Assembly (NCBI RefSeq): GCF_016906535.1
Contig: NC_057381.1
Span: 1 to 64,000, forward strand
DNA: 64,000 nt
Source of the DNA: Rhizoctonia solani
Taxonomy: Eukaryota > Basidiomycota > Agaricomycetes > Cantharellales > Ceratobasidiaceae
Direction of reading: 5' to 3'
The translations under genes and the position numbers were made by a program. How positions within the stretch are numbered: the stretch's first letter is position 1; every line of letters begins with the position of its first letter. Under the pieces are notes generated by a model. It was not told where the DNA came from and ran no database searches. It was given only the letters and a program-made list of their open reading frames with translations. Of this stretch, positions 44,524-55,252 are shown piece by piece.

Positions 44524-44677
44524 CTCCCCCTGGTCCGAGACGTACATAGAGAGAAAGAGAGAGAGAAAGGATAAAACAATAAAGCGGAAAAAAATTTAAA
44601 AAAAGGAATCAGAAAGTTCAATCATAAGCATATAGAATCATAATAAAAGTAACATCACGGAGCGTGAGTCGAGTTGT

Positions 44678-47600
44678 TTAGCATATACCCGCGCGAGTAC
44701 GACAGTGATGGAAAACATCCTTCGAAGTCGGTTTGGTAAGGAAGTCGGCTAGTTGGTCTCGCGAGGGAATATGGTATATTTTGTATTCCCCTTGAGCCAC
44801 CTGGTCCCGTACGTAGTGGTATCGAATCGCAATGTGTTTGGCCATCTGATGAGACTCTGGGTTCAAAGTGATAGCTATCGCGGCCTGATTGTCACAGAAA
44901 AGCGGAGTCGGGGGTGGTTGTTCTTCCCCTGATAATCCGTCCAACTCCCCCAGCCAACTTTGAACCCAGTATCCCTCCCTGCATGCCATAGACATTGCAA
45001 CAAACTCAGCTTCCATAGTTGATTGGGCAACAACACTCTGGAGTTTGCTGCTCCAACTGATAAGTCCCCCGCATAGAGTTACCGCCCACCCAGTGGTCGA
45101 TTTGTAAGTATCTGGACACATTCCCCAGTCCGCGTCCAAGTATATAGAGAGTTCTTTGGATCCAGTGCGTGAGTATGATACCCCAAGGGTTGAAGTGTGT
45201 CGTAGATACCAAAGAATACCAAGCAAGGCTTCCCAGTGGGCTGGTCCTGGATTAGCACTGAAGCGCAATAGTGTGCAGACAGCATATGCAACATTGGGTC
45301 GTGTTTGACAGCATATAAATAGAAGAGCACCAACCAGAGCCAGGTAAGGGAACTTCTTCATGCGTGTTTTCTCCTCTTCTGTTGACAGGCATTGAGACTT
45401 TGAAAACTTTTTGCAAGGAGGAAGTGGGAGCAATAGTGGGGGAAGGTTGTAGACACCATACTGTCGAGCCAGGTCTTTGATGTAGCGGTTCTGTGTGATT
45501 AAAGCCGTTCCTGCTTTAGGGTCTTGTGTAATTTCTAGCCCTAAAATCTCTTTTGCGCGGCCTAAGTTCTTTAGTTCATATTTTGCGTTAAGTTCAGCGC
45601 AGAACAAGTCCCAAACTGCGTTGTTGGAAGTGGCACCGGTGAGGTTGTCAACATGCACAGCTAGAATAATCAGACCAGTATTGTTGCGTTGTTGCATAAA
45701 GACGCAGTTATTGGAGTTGAAACAGACAAACCCTAGCTCTATAAGTGCCAAAGATAAACACTTGTACCAGACTTGACCTGCTTGCTTAAGTCCATAGAGT
45801 GACTTCACTAGTTTGAGGTACAAGCCCTGGTGCTCTGGGGGAGCAATCCATCCGTCCGGTTGCTCCATGTATATTTCTTCCTCAAGAAGTCCGTTGAGGA
45901 AAGCCGCTGTGAAATCAGCTGCAAATAATGTGAGGCCGTCGCGGACAGATATAGCCACTACTAATTGTAGGGAGGCGGAGCAGGCTACTGGGGAAAACGT
46001 TTTGTTGTAGTCCCGACCAAGACGTTGAGCACATCCTTTGATTACTAGGCAAGCTTTGTACGTGCCGTCAACTTTTATTGCAAAGACAAGCATGCCTTTC
46101 AGAGCTTTGCTGCCGGGTGGGAGGTCTGGGCTGTAGGTAAATGTGCCCTTGCTCAGAAGGGTGTTGAACTCCTTTGCAATAGCGGCCATCCACAAGTGTT
46201 TATCAGGACCTTGAATTGCCTTGTTATATGAGTGTGGGACTGTTACGGGCTTGGGCCTTGCGGTAAATGCGGCTACGCGTGGGGCATAGTTGGGATTTGG
46301 TCTACGTTCTTGAGTACCTTGACAAGGTTCTTGTTGGGGCGGCTGGACACCTGGTTCTTCCTCTAGCCTTTCCTCTTCATCATGTAGGCCTTCTATGTCT
46401 CCTTGCTCCCCCTGATCTTGACTGTTCAAACCAGGAGCATCAAAGTTGTTGTCAAGATCAATAACTCAGGGCGTAGGAGAGGAAACACTCAAGCTGGATT
46501 CTGAGCTGACGTCATCTGTAGGTAGTATACCAAATGCCTGCCAAATGTTGGAATCCAAGGGCGGTGGTACGGGTGGGAGGGGGCTTTGGTTGCAGTTTTG
46601 TTCAACACATACCACATGGCGGGAGTTGCAAAATCTCAGAGTTTTTGGGTCCCAACATCTGTAGCCAGACCCCGTATATCCCGTGAAGACACATTTTGCA
46701 GCTGTTGGGCCAGTTTTGGTACGCTGAGATTCCAGGAGTATAAGCACATAAGCATCACATCCAAAAGAACGGAGATGAGATACGTCTGGGGTGCGGCCAG
46801 TCCATTTTGTGTATGGGATGGACCCCCCAAGAGCTGAGTTTGGACAAAAGTTGAGGGTGTATGCAGCAAATAAGACTGCTTTGCCCCAGAAGCGGGGGGC
46901 TAGGCCCAATTCTTGTAGCACGGCTCATACAATACCCATCACATCCCAATTCTTGCATTCAATACGTCCGTTTTGTTTGGGAGTATAGGGTGACAACGTT
47001 TGATTCACAGTTCCAGTATTGCGTAGAAAACATTCAAAAGTATCTGACATAAACTCCCCCCCTCTGTCCAACATTAAACACTTTATCCTCCACCCTGAGG
47101 ACCGCTCTGCCCAAGCCTTAAACTCCTTGTACCGCTCCAACGCTTCCAACTTCTTCTTGAGCAAGTACGCGTGAAAATAACCAGTACAATCATTGCAGAA
47201 CAAGATGAAGTACCTGTACCCCCCTATGGCTTCAATATCCATAGGGCCGCATATGTCAGTATGCACTAGGTCAAGTGGTACGTTGGAACGGGCGGTTTGT
47301 GGGGAGAAGGGGAGCTTGTGGCCTTTTGCCAATAGGCAGGGCTCGCAAGGATTGGATTGGTGGAGGCGGTTGGACATGGAGAAGTTGCTCACCAACTTCT
47401 TCTTGGCCAGAGCATGTAAGTCATTTCCATTCAGGTGGCCAAACCATGCATGGGCAACGTGAGGATCAAGTGCCGTGGTTGATTTTCCAGCTAGGAAAGC
47501 AGTGAGCGCAAGAACAGGAGTGCGGAGCGTTGGGTGCAGGGCGGTGCATAAGCTGATTGCATAGAGTCCTCCAATGGACTCATTTGCCTTAGCAATAAAA

Positions 47601-49006
47601 ACAATCCCCTTTTTGTTCCAAACTTTGCATTGGTTCCCACGGAATACGGCGTGGAGAGCTGGTTTGGAGTTGCAGGTGAGTTGTCTTATGGAAATGAGGG
47701 TGCATGCAAGGTCCAGGACGTGTAGAGTATGACAAAATATGATGCATTTGCGTTCTCCAGACAATCCATTGATCCAGACTTGGAAGTCCCCTTCTCCTAT
47801 AGCCATAATGAACCTATTGTCACCCAGGTATACTTGTTTAGGCTTGGTTAAGGTCCAATAATTAATGAAAAAGGCCTGTTCAGCTGCGCAATGGCGAGAC
47901 GCGCCTGAGTTGATAGCTGCGTAATTTGAAGGCACTTTCCCGCCGCCTGCCTTGAGTATCAGTCCCCCAGAGATGTCTTGTGTGACGCAATCCAAGCAGA
48001 CATTGTTGGATAGGACTGATGTGGACACACAAAGGATTGTCACTTTTGCGTGTGTGTTGTACCCCAAGGAATTGTTGTTTGTAGACGTAGAACAAGTATC
48101 TAGAGCAGCGAGTCTTGCTTGGATTTGTGCAAGTTGGGCTGCAAGGTCAGACGTTCCTTTGTTGGGCTTGTTTCCTCCAGCCCAAGACTCCTTGCGCTTG
48201 CAAGCCTGCTCCTGTTGTTGGGTCCTCTCCTCTGGCAATAGTGTTGGGCAGTCCCAAGCGTAGTGTCCTGGGTTCTTGCATACATAACAATTGCAGGAAG
48301 ACAAGGGGTTGGGGTTGGTTGTGGCTTGTTTGGCGGTGAAAGTCTCTTTGTTTGTACACACAGCTTGTAGTTGCTCCCAAGTAGTAGATAGCAACTGGTA
48401 CCAGTGTTCAGGGTTTTTGGCGTTCATACCCTCCTGGAGGGTCAAGATCTGTGCCTGCAGAGATAGGGGCATTGCTAAGGCTAGCCGAGCGCAAGTTTTG
48501 GCATTGGACAGGGGTTGTCCGGCGCGCTTCAGGTCAAGAACAAGTCCGCTGAACTTTGCAAGAAAATTGCTAAGAGGGATTGATCCGTTGTTGGAAAACC
48601 TCAGTGTAGCAAGTTTTGTTTGAGTGAGTGTAACGCCCTGAGCGGATTGATTGGCAAAGCACACAACAAGGGCATCCCAACACTTTTTTGGTAAGGTACT
48701 GCAGTCAAGGATGTTGGCGTGGATAGGGTCAACTAAGTAAGCAAGCCAAGCTATTGCAACGTTGCAGTCCTCCTCCCAGGTTGTATATGCCGAGAGAATC
48801 ATGTACTTGGAGGGGTCTGCCCCCTTTTCAATCTTCTCAAGATTGTTGGCAGAATATTTGGGTGGAGGAGAGGAAGAGGGGTTAGCCGGGTCAAAGAACT
48901 TCCACACCTTGTGGGACTTGAGCTCAAATTTGGCGGTTGTTTGCCAAGTATGCCAATTCAAGCCAGAGGCATCAAGGACAACAAATTTAGCTGAGCTTTT
49001 GGACAT
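44678..49006 (-). pseudogene. Copia Gag-Pol polyprotein with two TGA codons
   Basis: One frame of 1443 codons starts at ATG 49006. In order it holds a gag domain, the knuckle CYVCKNPGHYAWDC, protease, integrase (HAWFGHLN..CEPC, then VHTDICGP and DRGGEF), reverse transcriptase (FLNGLLEEEIYMEQP) and RNase H (YLDADWG, ending in KHIAIRYHYVR and DQLADFLTKP). TGA codons interrupt it at 46925-46927 (GIV*A) and 46466-46468 (PTP*V), both explicable as former CGA. Catalytic residues are also lost. The protease reads NSGAS instead of DSGAS (residue 366, codon 47909-47911), and the RT reads VDN instead of VDD (residue 1121, codon 45644-45646). All fit CpG transitions, so the copy should be inactive. Confidence 0.92.
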
Positions 49007-49037
49007 ATTTCTGGGTACGTTCTTAGTTGCGCCGGGC

Positions 49038-49053
49038 GCTGGGGCTCATAACC
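49038..49053 (-). promoter_or_regulatory. Half-tRNA primer-binding site of the copia element
   Basis: The sense strand directly after the 5' LTR reads GGTTATGAGCCCCAGC. Its complement ends GGGCTCATAACC, the anticodon stem-loop of initiator tRNA-Met. This is the site type used by Drosophila copia and yeast Ty5, where a 5' half of the tRNA primes. Confidence 0.75.
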
Positions 49054-49308
49054 TGTCAGATGTCTAACACCTGCACAGGACGTCTCAGTACGGTGGGAGA
49101 CAAGCGTGCATATATACAGATGTATGTAGTGTACATGAATAGAGACATACCTGCACGGGACGTCTCAGTACGGTGGGAGACAAGCGTGCAGGAACAAGGT
49201 AGTCAACACAAGAATATATAGATCCTCTGAATGGAATAGGGGTAAAGAGCCTTGACCGTCAAGGACCACATGATCACGTGATGGCGCTGGCGCACCGCAC
49301 ATCTAACA
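49054..49308 (-). repeat. 5' LTR of the copia element (CpG-depleted)
   Basis: 255 bp. Against the 3' LTR it shows ten CpG-to-TpG/CpA changes plus one other C-to-T; one site has C where the 3' LTR has T. The depletion continues into the flank at 49314-50095. Confidence 0.93.
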
Positions 49309-49313
49309 GCTCT

Positions 49314-50095
49314 CACTGTGCCCCCCCCCCAAGGTCTGGAACAACGCCTGGTGTTCCGCACCTTGAACAACCTGGTGCTGCACTCTGCACCTGTGTTCTG
49401 CACCCATTGGCCGGTTCTGCACCTTCTGCCCGGGAGTTGGTGGTGGTTGTTCCGCACCCTCTCTTGTTCCATACCCTTGTTCTGCACCTTTGAGCAGGTT
49501 CCGCATCTTTGCCTTGGGACATTGTACAATTGAGTTGCAAACCCACCCCCGTTGCGCACCCACTCTTGTCCCGCACCCTGGCCCCAGTACATTCAAGTTT
49601 GGCATCCCCATGACATTCTTACCTTGTAGTTTGGTACTTTACTCTCAATTCATATCACCCCTGTACTTCCCTTGATGTTGTTGGATCCTATGCGCAGACA
49701 GGGGTTCTACATGTACATATGCCAAATAAATGAATTGACCGCACTAGTTTATGCAATTGCTTGTAGGTAGGCGGTATTGGGTGCTAGGAATTGAGGGGTG
49801 GGTTCAAAGTATTGTTGATAGTTGGTTGAAGGGTTCAGTACCAACATCCCAGTGTCAAGCGGATAAGGGGCACCACACAGGATACATGTCATTTTGACTG
49901 AAAAAGATATTCCATGTAAGTCTTGGTAATTGGGTAGCCGCGGTGACCACACTTACCTGAGGTTATGCGCAATCCACAAAGGGGCCAATTATATCCAATC
50001 CCCTTGCTGGAACATAGGACACATGGTGTTTAGAGCTGATTTGTGTGTGCTCAGCAAGTCTAAGCCCCGGTGCTGTTTTGTACAACTTCAGGGTA
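49314..50095. repeat. Outer right part of the giant palindrome (CpG-decayed copy)
   Basis: Inverted counterpart of 13080-13868. In the 300-bp GTGCGGAAC field, about 19 of some 23 differences are CpG on the left against TpG or CpA here. The same bias runs through the rest, for example the short open frame at 49749-49952. Homology stops at about 50095, where the flanks differ. Confidence 0.85.
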
Positions 50096-50816
50096 GGGCT
50101 AGGGGGCAAAGCGCCATTGTTGGACAAGGACCTGCAAGAGGGGAGTGCAGTGGTTGGAGTTGGGGGCGTTAATATACATGTTGTCCCCACTGGAGCAGAG
50201 CGCAGCGCTAATCCAAAGCGCAAGGCATATTTGATATAAAATAGTAAGAACAGAAGCAGACAATACAGAAGGAACAATACTGCCATAGTAAGTTGTCACA
50301 TCAGCAAAAAAGGGGGGTGCTACCTAGAATGGGGTGTCTACATAGTGCTACATAGATCTACATAGAAATGGCAATCTACCTAGAAGTTTGTGGCTAGGTA
50401 GAACCAGGTAGAGCTAGGTAGAGCTAGGTAGATGGCAGGTTTATGACCACTGCCAGAATGATTTTTGAACATAATTGTATTATTCAAGATTTTCTTGCAT
50501 TTACCATATATGGAAAGCGCCCAATTTGCAATTTGATCAAAATCCTGATCTAGCCAGCCAAGCCCTGTCTCTTGCTGACCAATCAGACTCAATGCTAGAA
50601 AATACCCTTGGGTGAAGTTCAAGGGATAACCAGTGGACAAGGGAAGCAGCTGAACTGAGCACTTTGAGGGCTGCTTGACCACACAAGGCAAAGTCACTGC
50701 ATAACCTATAATCTACCTCAGGGCCTCCATCTACCTAGCTCTACCTAGTTCTACCTGAAGTTCCTATAGTTTCTAGGTAGAGGGGGAGGTATCTACAGCA
50801 TCTACCTTGCTACCTA
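50096..50816. mobile_element. Inverted-repeat element built of TAGGTAGA units (probable)
   Basis: From about 50310 to 50436 CTACCTAGA and then TAGGTAGAGC words recur, and about 50715-50816 carries their inverted counterpart. The strongest paired segments are about 50393-50436 and 50727-50758. The centre is AT-rich and non-coding. The end is interrupted by foldback copy B at TA 50815-50816. The 50096-50300 part is separate and unrecognised. No target duplication was identified. Confidence 0.45.
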
Positions 50817-52386
50817 CACTGAGCAGCAAAAGTATTGCAGGTCAGGAGAGGTCAAAAGTTTATCTCCATTGCTGAGCATCCAATTAGTGAATCCCATCCA
50901 AATTTTACTGACACATGTAGCCATTGTAACACTATGCTGTAGCACAAAATCTCACAAATCCATCATGAACTAAGCTCACAACCCCACTTTTGCTATAATG
51001 CAACCTGCAAAACTTCTGCTGATTGTGTTGAGCATCTTCAAAATCTGCACATAACTGATTATGCAGTTCAGTATAAGTTCTGGTTTTTTGCACACACATT
51101 CTGAGTTATATGGCCCATTGCTGGACAGAGTATTAGCTTGTTTCACCCATTAGGGACTGTGTAACAGAACTGTCTTCTTAGGGCCAGTAAAAGAAACTCA
51201 AAATTGCAGTTACATTGAACTCAAGGCACGGTGTGGGCTGGAAATGCTTTGGGGTATCTCAGCTGGCTGCTGGTACCTAGTGAGGCTGTCTCCAAGACCA
51301 TCCCATACCTGGGACTGGCAATATAAGGGATTGCAGTGGGTTAGGCTGTATGAGCTGAAAATTGAAATGCCACTCATAAGCTGGAATCCAAGCCAAATAA
51401 CATAGAACTTCTAGGAGTAGTACACACAGGTCAAGGGTATGCCAAGATCAGTTATCTATGGCAGCAGTGATGTGTTCACAAAGATAGCATGCAGTATACA
51501 CAATAATTGCAGCCAATGGGTGGGGTCTCAAATTGAACATGTTCCAACTCTGTGATTGTCAATTAGGGAAACAGCCAATTTTCCATCATAAGTTCTGTGT
51601 TAGAGACACCTTCTACTGTATGAGTTTCAACCTCCTCCAATCCACAATCACAGAGTTAGAACATGTTCAATTTGAGACCCCACCCATTGGCTGCAATTAT
51701 TGTGTATACTGCATGCTATCTTTGTGAACACATCACTGCTGCCATAGATAACTGATCTTGGCATACCCTTGACCTGTGTGTACTACTCCTAGAAGTTCTA
51801 TGTTATTTGGCTTGGATTCCAGCTTATGAGTGGCATTTCAATTTTCAGCTCACACAGCCTAACCCACTGCAACCCCTCATATTGCCAGTCCCAGGTATGG
51901 GATGGTCTTGGAGACAGCCTCACTAGGTACCAGCAGCCAGCTGAGATACCCCAAAGCATTTCCAGCCCACACCGTGCCTTGAGTGCAATGTAACTGCAAT
52001 TTTGAGTTTCTTTTACTGGCCCTAAGAAGACAGTTCTGTTACACAGTCCCTAATGGGTGAAACAAGCTAATACTCTGTCCAGCAATGGGCCATATAACTC
52101 AGAATGTGTGTGCAAAAAACCAGAACTTATACTGAACTGCATAATCAGTTATGTGCAGATTTTGAAGATGCTCAACACAATCAGCAGAAGTTTTGCAGGT
52201 TGCATTATAGCAAAAGTGGGGTTGTGAGCTTAGTTCATGATGGATTTGTGAGATTTTGTGCTACAGCATAGTGTTACAATGGCTACATGTGTCAGTAAAA
52301 TTTGGATGGGATTCACTAATTGGATGCTCAGCAATGGAGATAAACTTTTGACCTCTCCTGACCTGCAATACTTTTGCTGCTCAGTG
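50817..52386. mobile_element. Foldback element (copy B) with TA target duplication
   Basis: 1570 bp, the same length and ends as the axis element. Unrelated flanks each carry TA (50815-50816 and 52387-52388). The arms differ from each other at about five sites. Near 50867, and at an internal TTTTGC/TTCTGC site, both arms of copy B share bases that differ from both arms of copy A. This indicates conversion between arms within each copy. Confidence 0.92.
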
Positions 52387-52388
52387 TA

Positions 52389-53117
52389 TCTAAGTTTTTG
52401 GGTTCAAAGACAGGGGGGAAAAACAAGCTGGTTTTTAAGCAGCTGTCCCCACCCCTTTATACCTGGGCTTCACTTGGGTCTATATACATATTTCAAATTG
52501 CAGCACAGCCTCAAGAAGCAGTATGAGTCAAAGAAGCATCAGGGTCTTCTTTGATTAGCCAATCAGAAAGCAGTAAAAGGACCAGTGAAAAGAAGTTCCA
52601 GTGGAGAAGAAGCTATATTTGGAAGAGGTTGGAAGAAAAGAAGCTCCAGAACCTTCTAGAGGGATGAGTCATCCACATGGTGTGCACAGCCACACTCAAA
52701 TATGACTCATCCAAATTTCCTTTTATGGTAAACCTATTCCCCAATCTGGCCCAGGATAGCCAGTCACTTGCACAGCCACAATCACATGACAGTGGCATTA
52801 CCATGACAAATGGGACATGATTTAAAATGGCATATATGGTCATGTGATGTGGCTGTGTCAAATCAAATTCATGACTAATCCATCTTTGTCAGCACCAATT
52901 ATATAATCAGCAATTACATAATCAGCAATGACTAAGCATGATTGGATTTGTCATGGTTGATTTGTAATCTTCCCAAAAGGGAAGGTAGACTTCCTTATAT
53001 GGTAACTCCTCAGCAGCCCTTTTTGAATGCATCTCATTTTTCACCATCCTCTCTCAGCCTAGTGTAACTCTTAAAACTTCTTCCATTGATTTCTCTAATT
53101 ATCATTCATAGTAAATC
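52389..53117. other. Gene-free stretch
   Basis: AT-rich, CpG-poor sequence with no supported gene. Repeated phrases such as TCCAAATTT and AATCAGCAAT(T/G)AC occur at about 52690-52930. This is probably decayed repeat material. Confidence 0.4.
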
Positions 53118-53635
53118 TGTTGTGACCCAACTGTAAGGTTGGTCACACACTAGTGGTGGGCACTTAAGGCTGTACTAAGCAATGCTTGTTGCTATACTAA
53201 GGCTATACTACTGGCTGCTTAAGGCAGTGGTGGGTTATCTATCTACAGCATGGGAGGAGGGCCTTAGACCAGTGAGGATGGTAGTAACTACTGAGGATGA
53301 TAACTATGGATCAGTGAAGGACATAAGGGGTCCAAACTACTTAGCTGACTTCTGAATCCTATCTCTGATGAAAGACAAGGTAAAATTGACTTGGGGTCTC
53401 CAAGCAATTTTCCTGCTATATATATACAACAAATAGTGGTTACAAATATGAGGCAGTGTGGGAGAAAGAAGAAAGGAAGTGTGGATTTGCATTAAGCGCC
53501 CTTGGCACAGCATCTTGGCACAATAAGCACCAAGATCACATGATTAGAAAACTAAAGATATAAAGTCCATAAAAAATACTAAAAATAATCGAAAATTCAG
53601 GCAATTCTGGGGGTATTGGTTTCAAGGGTGTAACA
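53118..53635 (-). repeat. Solo LTR of the chromovirus 1 family
   Basis: 518 bp, from TGTTGTGACCC (antisense) to GTGTAACA. It retains the GGTAAAATTGACTTGGGG block, the complement of the RNA start motif. CpG is heavily depleted and no target duplication is visible. Confidence 0.75.
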
Positions 53636-53847
53636 TGGACTACTAGTAAGCAATATACTTCTGAGGGTCCAGCTACTTAGCTGGGCTTCTGGGACCTGTC
53701 TGGATGTAAGACAAGGTAAAATTGACTTGGGGTGTCCAAGCAATTTTCCTGCTCTTTATATACACAAGGTCAAGGTATTTACAAATAGGTGGTACATGAG
53801 AAAAGAAGTGTCCATGTGAAAAAGAAAGTGTGCTGTGGGCTGCGCAG
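53636..53847 (-). repeat. Partial LTR fragment of the same family
   Basis: It contains GACAAGGTAAAATTGACTTG and CCAAGCAATTTTCCTGC followed by a TATA region, then breaks into the TGTTGTAG repeat at 53848. Both LTR ends are missing. Confidence 0.65.
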
Positions 53848-54133
53848 TGTTGTAGACACATTCAATACCACGGAATTTATTCCAATTTTCTTGATTTTAA
53901 ACAAAGTTGAACAGACAACATTTTTGATCACATGACTTTGGCACTTATATCATATGCTAAGCACCAAGCCACGTCCCCATCTGTGCTTACTCAGCACACA
54001 TAGCCACCTCCACCTGGTGACATTATTATGGCATGTCAGTGACATATGCATGAGTAAGGCTGCTTGCTGGGCAGGGTTCTTATTGGTTATACTTTTGCAT
54101 ATATGTATTTGTAATTAGTTCAGACTCTGTAAT
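53848..54133 (+). repeat. Dispersed TGTTGTAG repeat, third copy
   Basis: Diverged copy of 34427-34713. It ends at CTGTAAT, where the Harbinger element starts, so the element probably inserted here. Confidence 0.55.
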
Positions 54134-54796
54134 GGGTACGTTTCCGTAAGGATTTCTTCTAAATTCGTTGTCCTAAATTGGTCCGTTGGGACGGGACGGA
54201 CTTGATCCGCACGGCGGAGGCTGTGCTAGGCTGTGCCAGCGCTTGGACCTCATGTATTGTCTTTCCGTAAGGAATGGCCCATGTAAAATAGATTTCACTT
54301 CTAAAATCATAATCAAAACAAATTGCACATATGCCCCCAAATCAATTCTATGCGTGAGACTCAATATATGCGCCTCTTGGGCCATTGAAATTATATATAT
54401 GTACTACGCAGCTGCAGCTGCATAACTCCTTACCCCCGTCAAGTTATGCAGCGCCGCAGAGACTCGGACGATGAGTATGACGACGACAAAGATGAACTTG
54501 TCTTCCGTCTGTTACTCAGTGGCAATGATCTAGCTATTCCCAGATTCTTGCATGCTTGCTTTAAACACGCTCAACAAATTTGTGCACCAAAGAAGAGGAA
54601 TTGTCATTACCTGAGGCAAGCAGAGCTACAGCAAGCTCCCATGGACAACTCTGGTTGGCAATTGCTCTATCGGAGTCGCAAAGATTGCGCGTACATACAC
54701 GTCTTAGGTATTGACGTTGCAACTTTTGAGTACTTAATGGAATCTGGATTTTGCAATGCTTGGAATACTTGCCCAATTAAACAAACCAATACAAAC

Positions 54797-55241
54797 TGTC
54801 ACGACTCAGCTCGGACCTATGGTTCAAGAGGGCTTAAAGTCCGTGGCACTATCACCAATGGACTATGAGACAGGTAGAGGGGCGACTAGGGCCAGGGGTT
54901 ATGAAATATGGGTAGAGGGCAACGATGGCCTGGTTAACGATTTAAGTAATGAGCACTAATGGCCAACAAGGGCCTGGGCTAAGAGTGTGTATAAGAGCTA
55001 AGGTGATTTGACGAAGAGGTCAAGTCTTGCTGTTAGCGGCAACTTGACCTGGCTTATATACATGAGGAAAGCCACATCAAAAACAACAGTACTAAATAGT
55101 GAGTCATTTACAATTTCACATCATATATCAAATATATCACGTGATCTTGATGAGTCATAAATATATACCAAAAAAGGAAACTGTCTCAGAAAAAAGGTAG
55201 AAAATAGTAAAAATCATGTCATGCCAATGAAGGTCATGACA
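54797..55241 (-). repeat. 3' LTR of chromovirus 2
   Basis: 445 bp, beginning TGTCACGACTCAGCTCGG on the plus strand. It keeps two CpG sites that are TpG in the other LTR. Confidence 0.93.
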
Positions 55242-55252
55242 TTACCCCCTCT

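Larger units (their letters stand above)
44269..49308 (-). mobile_element. Ty1/copia retrotransposon in the right arm (5040 bp)
   Basis: 255-bp LTRs flank one long gag-pol frame on the minus strand. The target duplication GCTCT is at 44264-44268 and 49309-49313. The left arm has the uninterrupted site at 13865-13873. A PPT-like CCAGGGGGAG adjoins the 3' LTR. The primer site matches the anticodon half of initiator tRNA-Met. The LTRs differ at 12 sites, ten of them CpG lost in the 5' LTR. Confidence 0.95.

Noticed and set aside
48115..48623. Plus-strand frames inside the copia gag region
   Set aside because: They are antisense shadows of the gag-pol frame.
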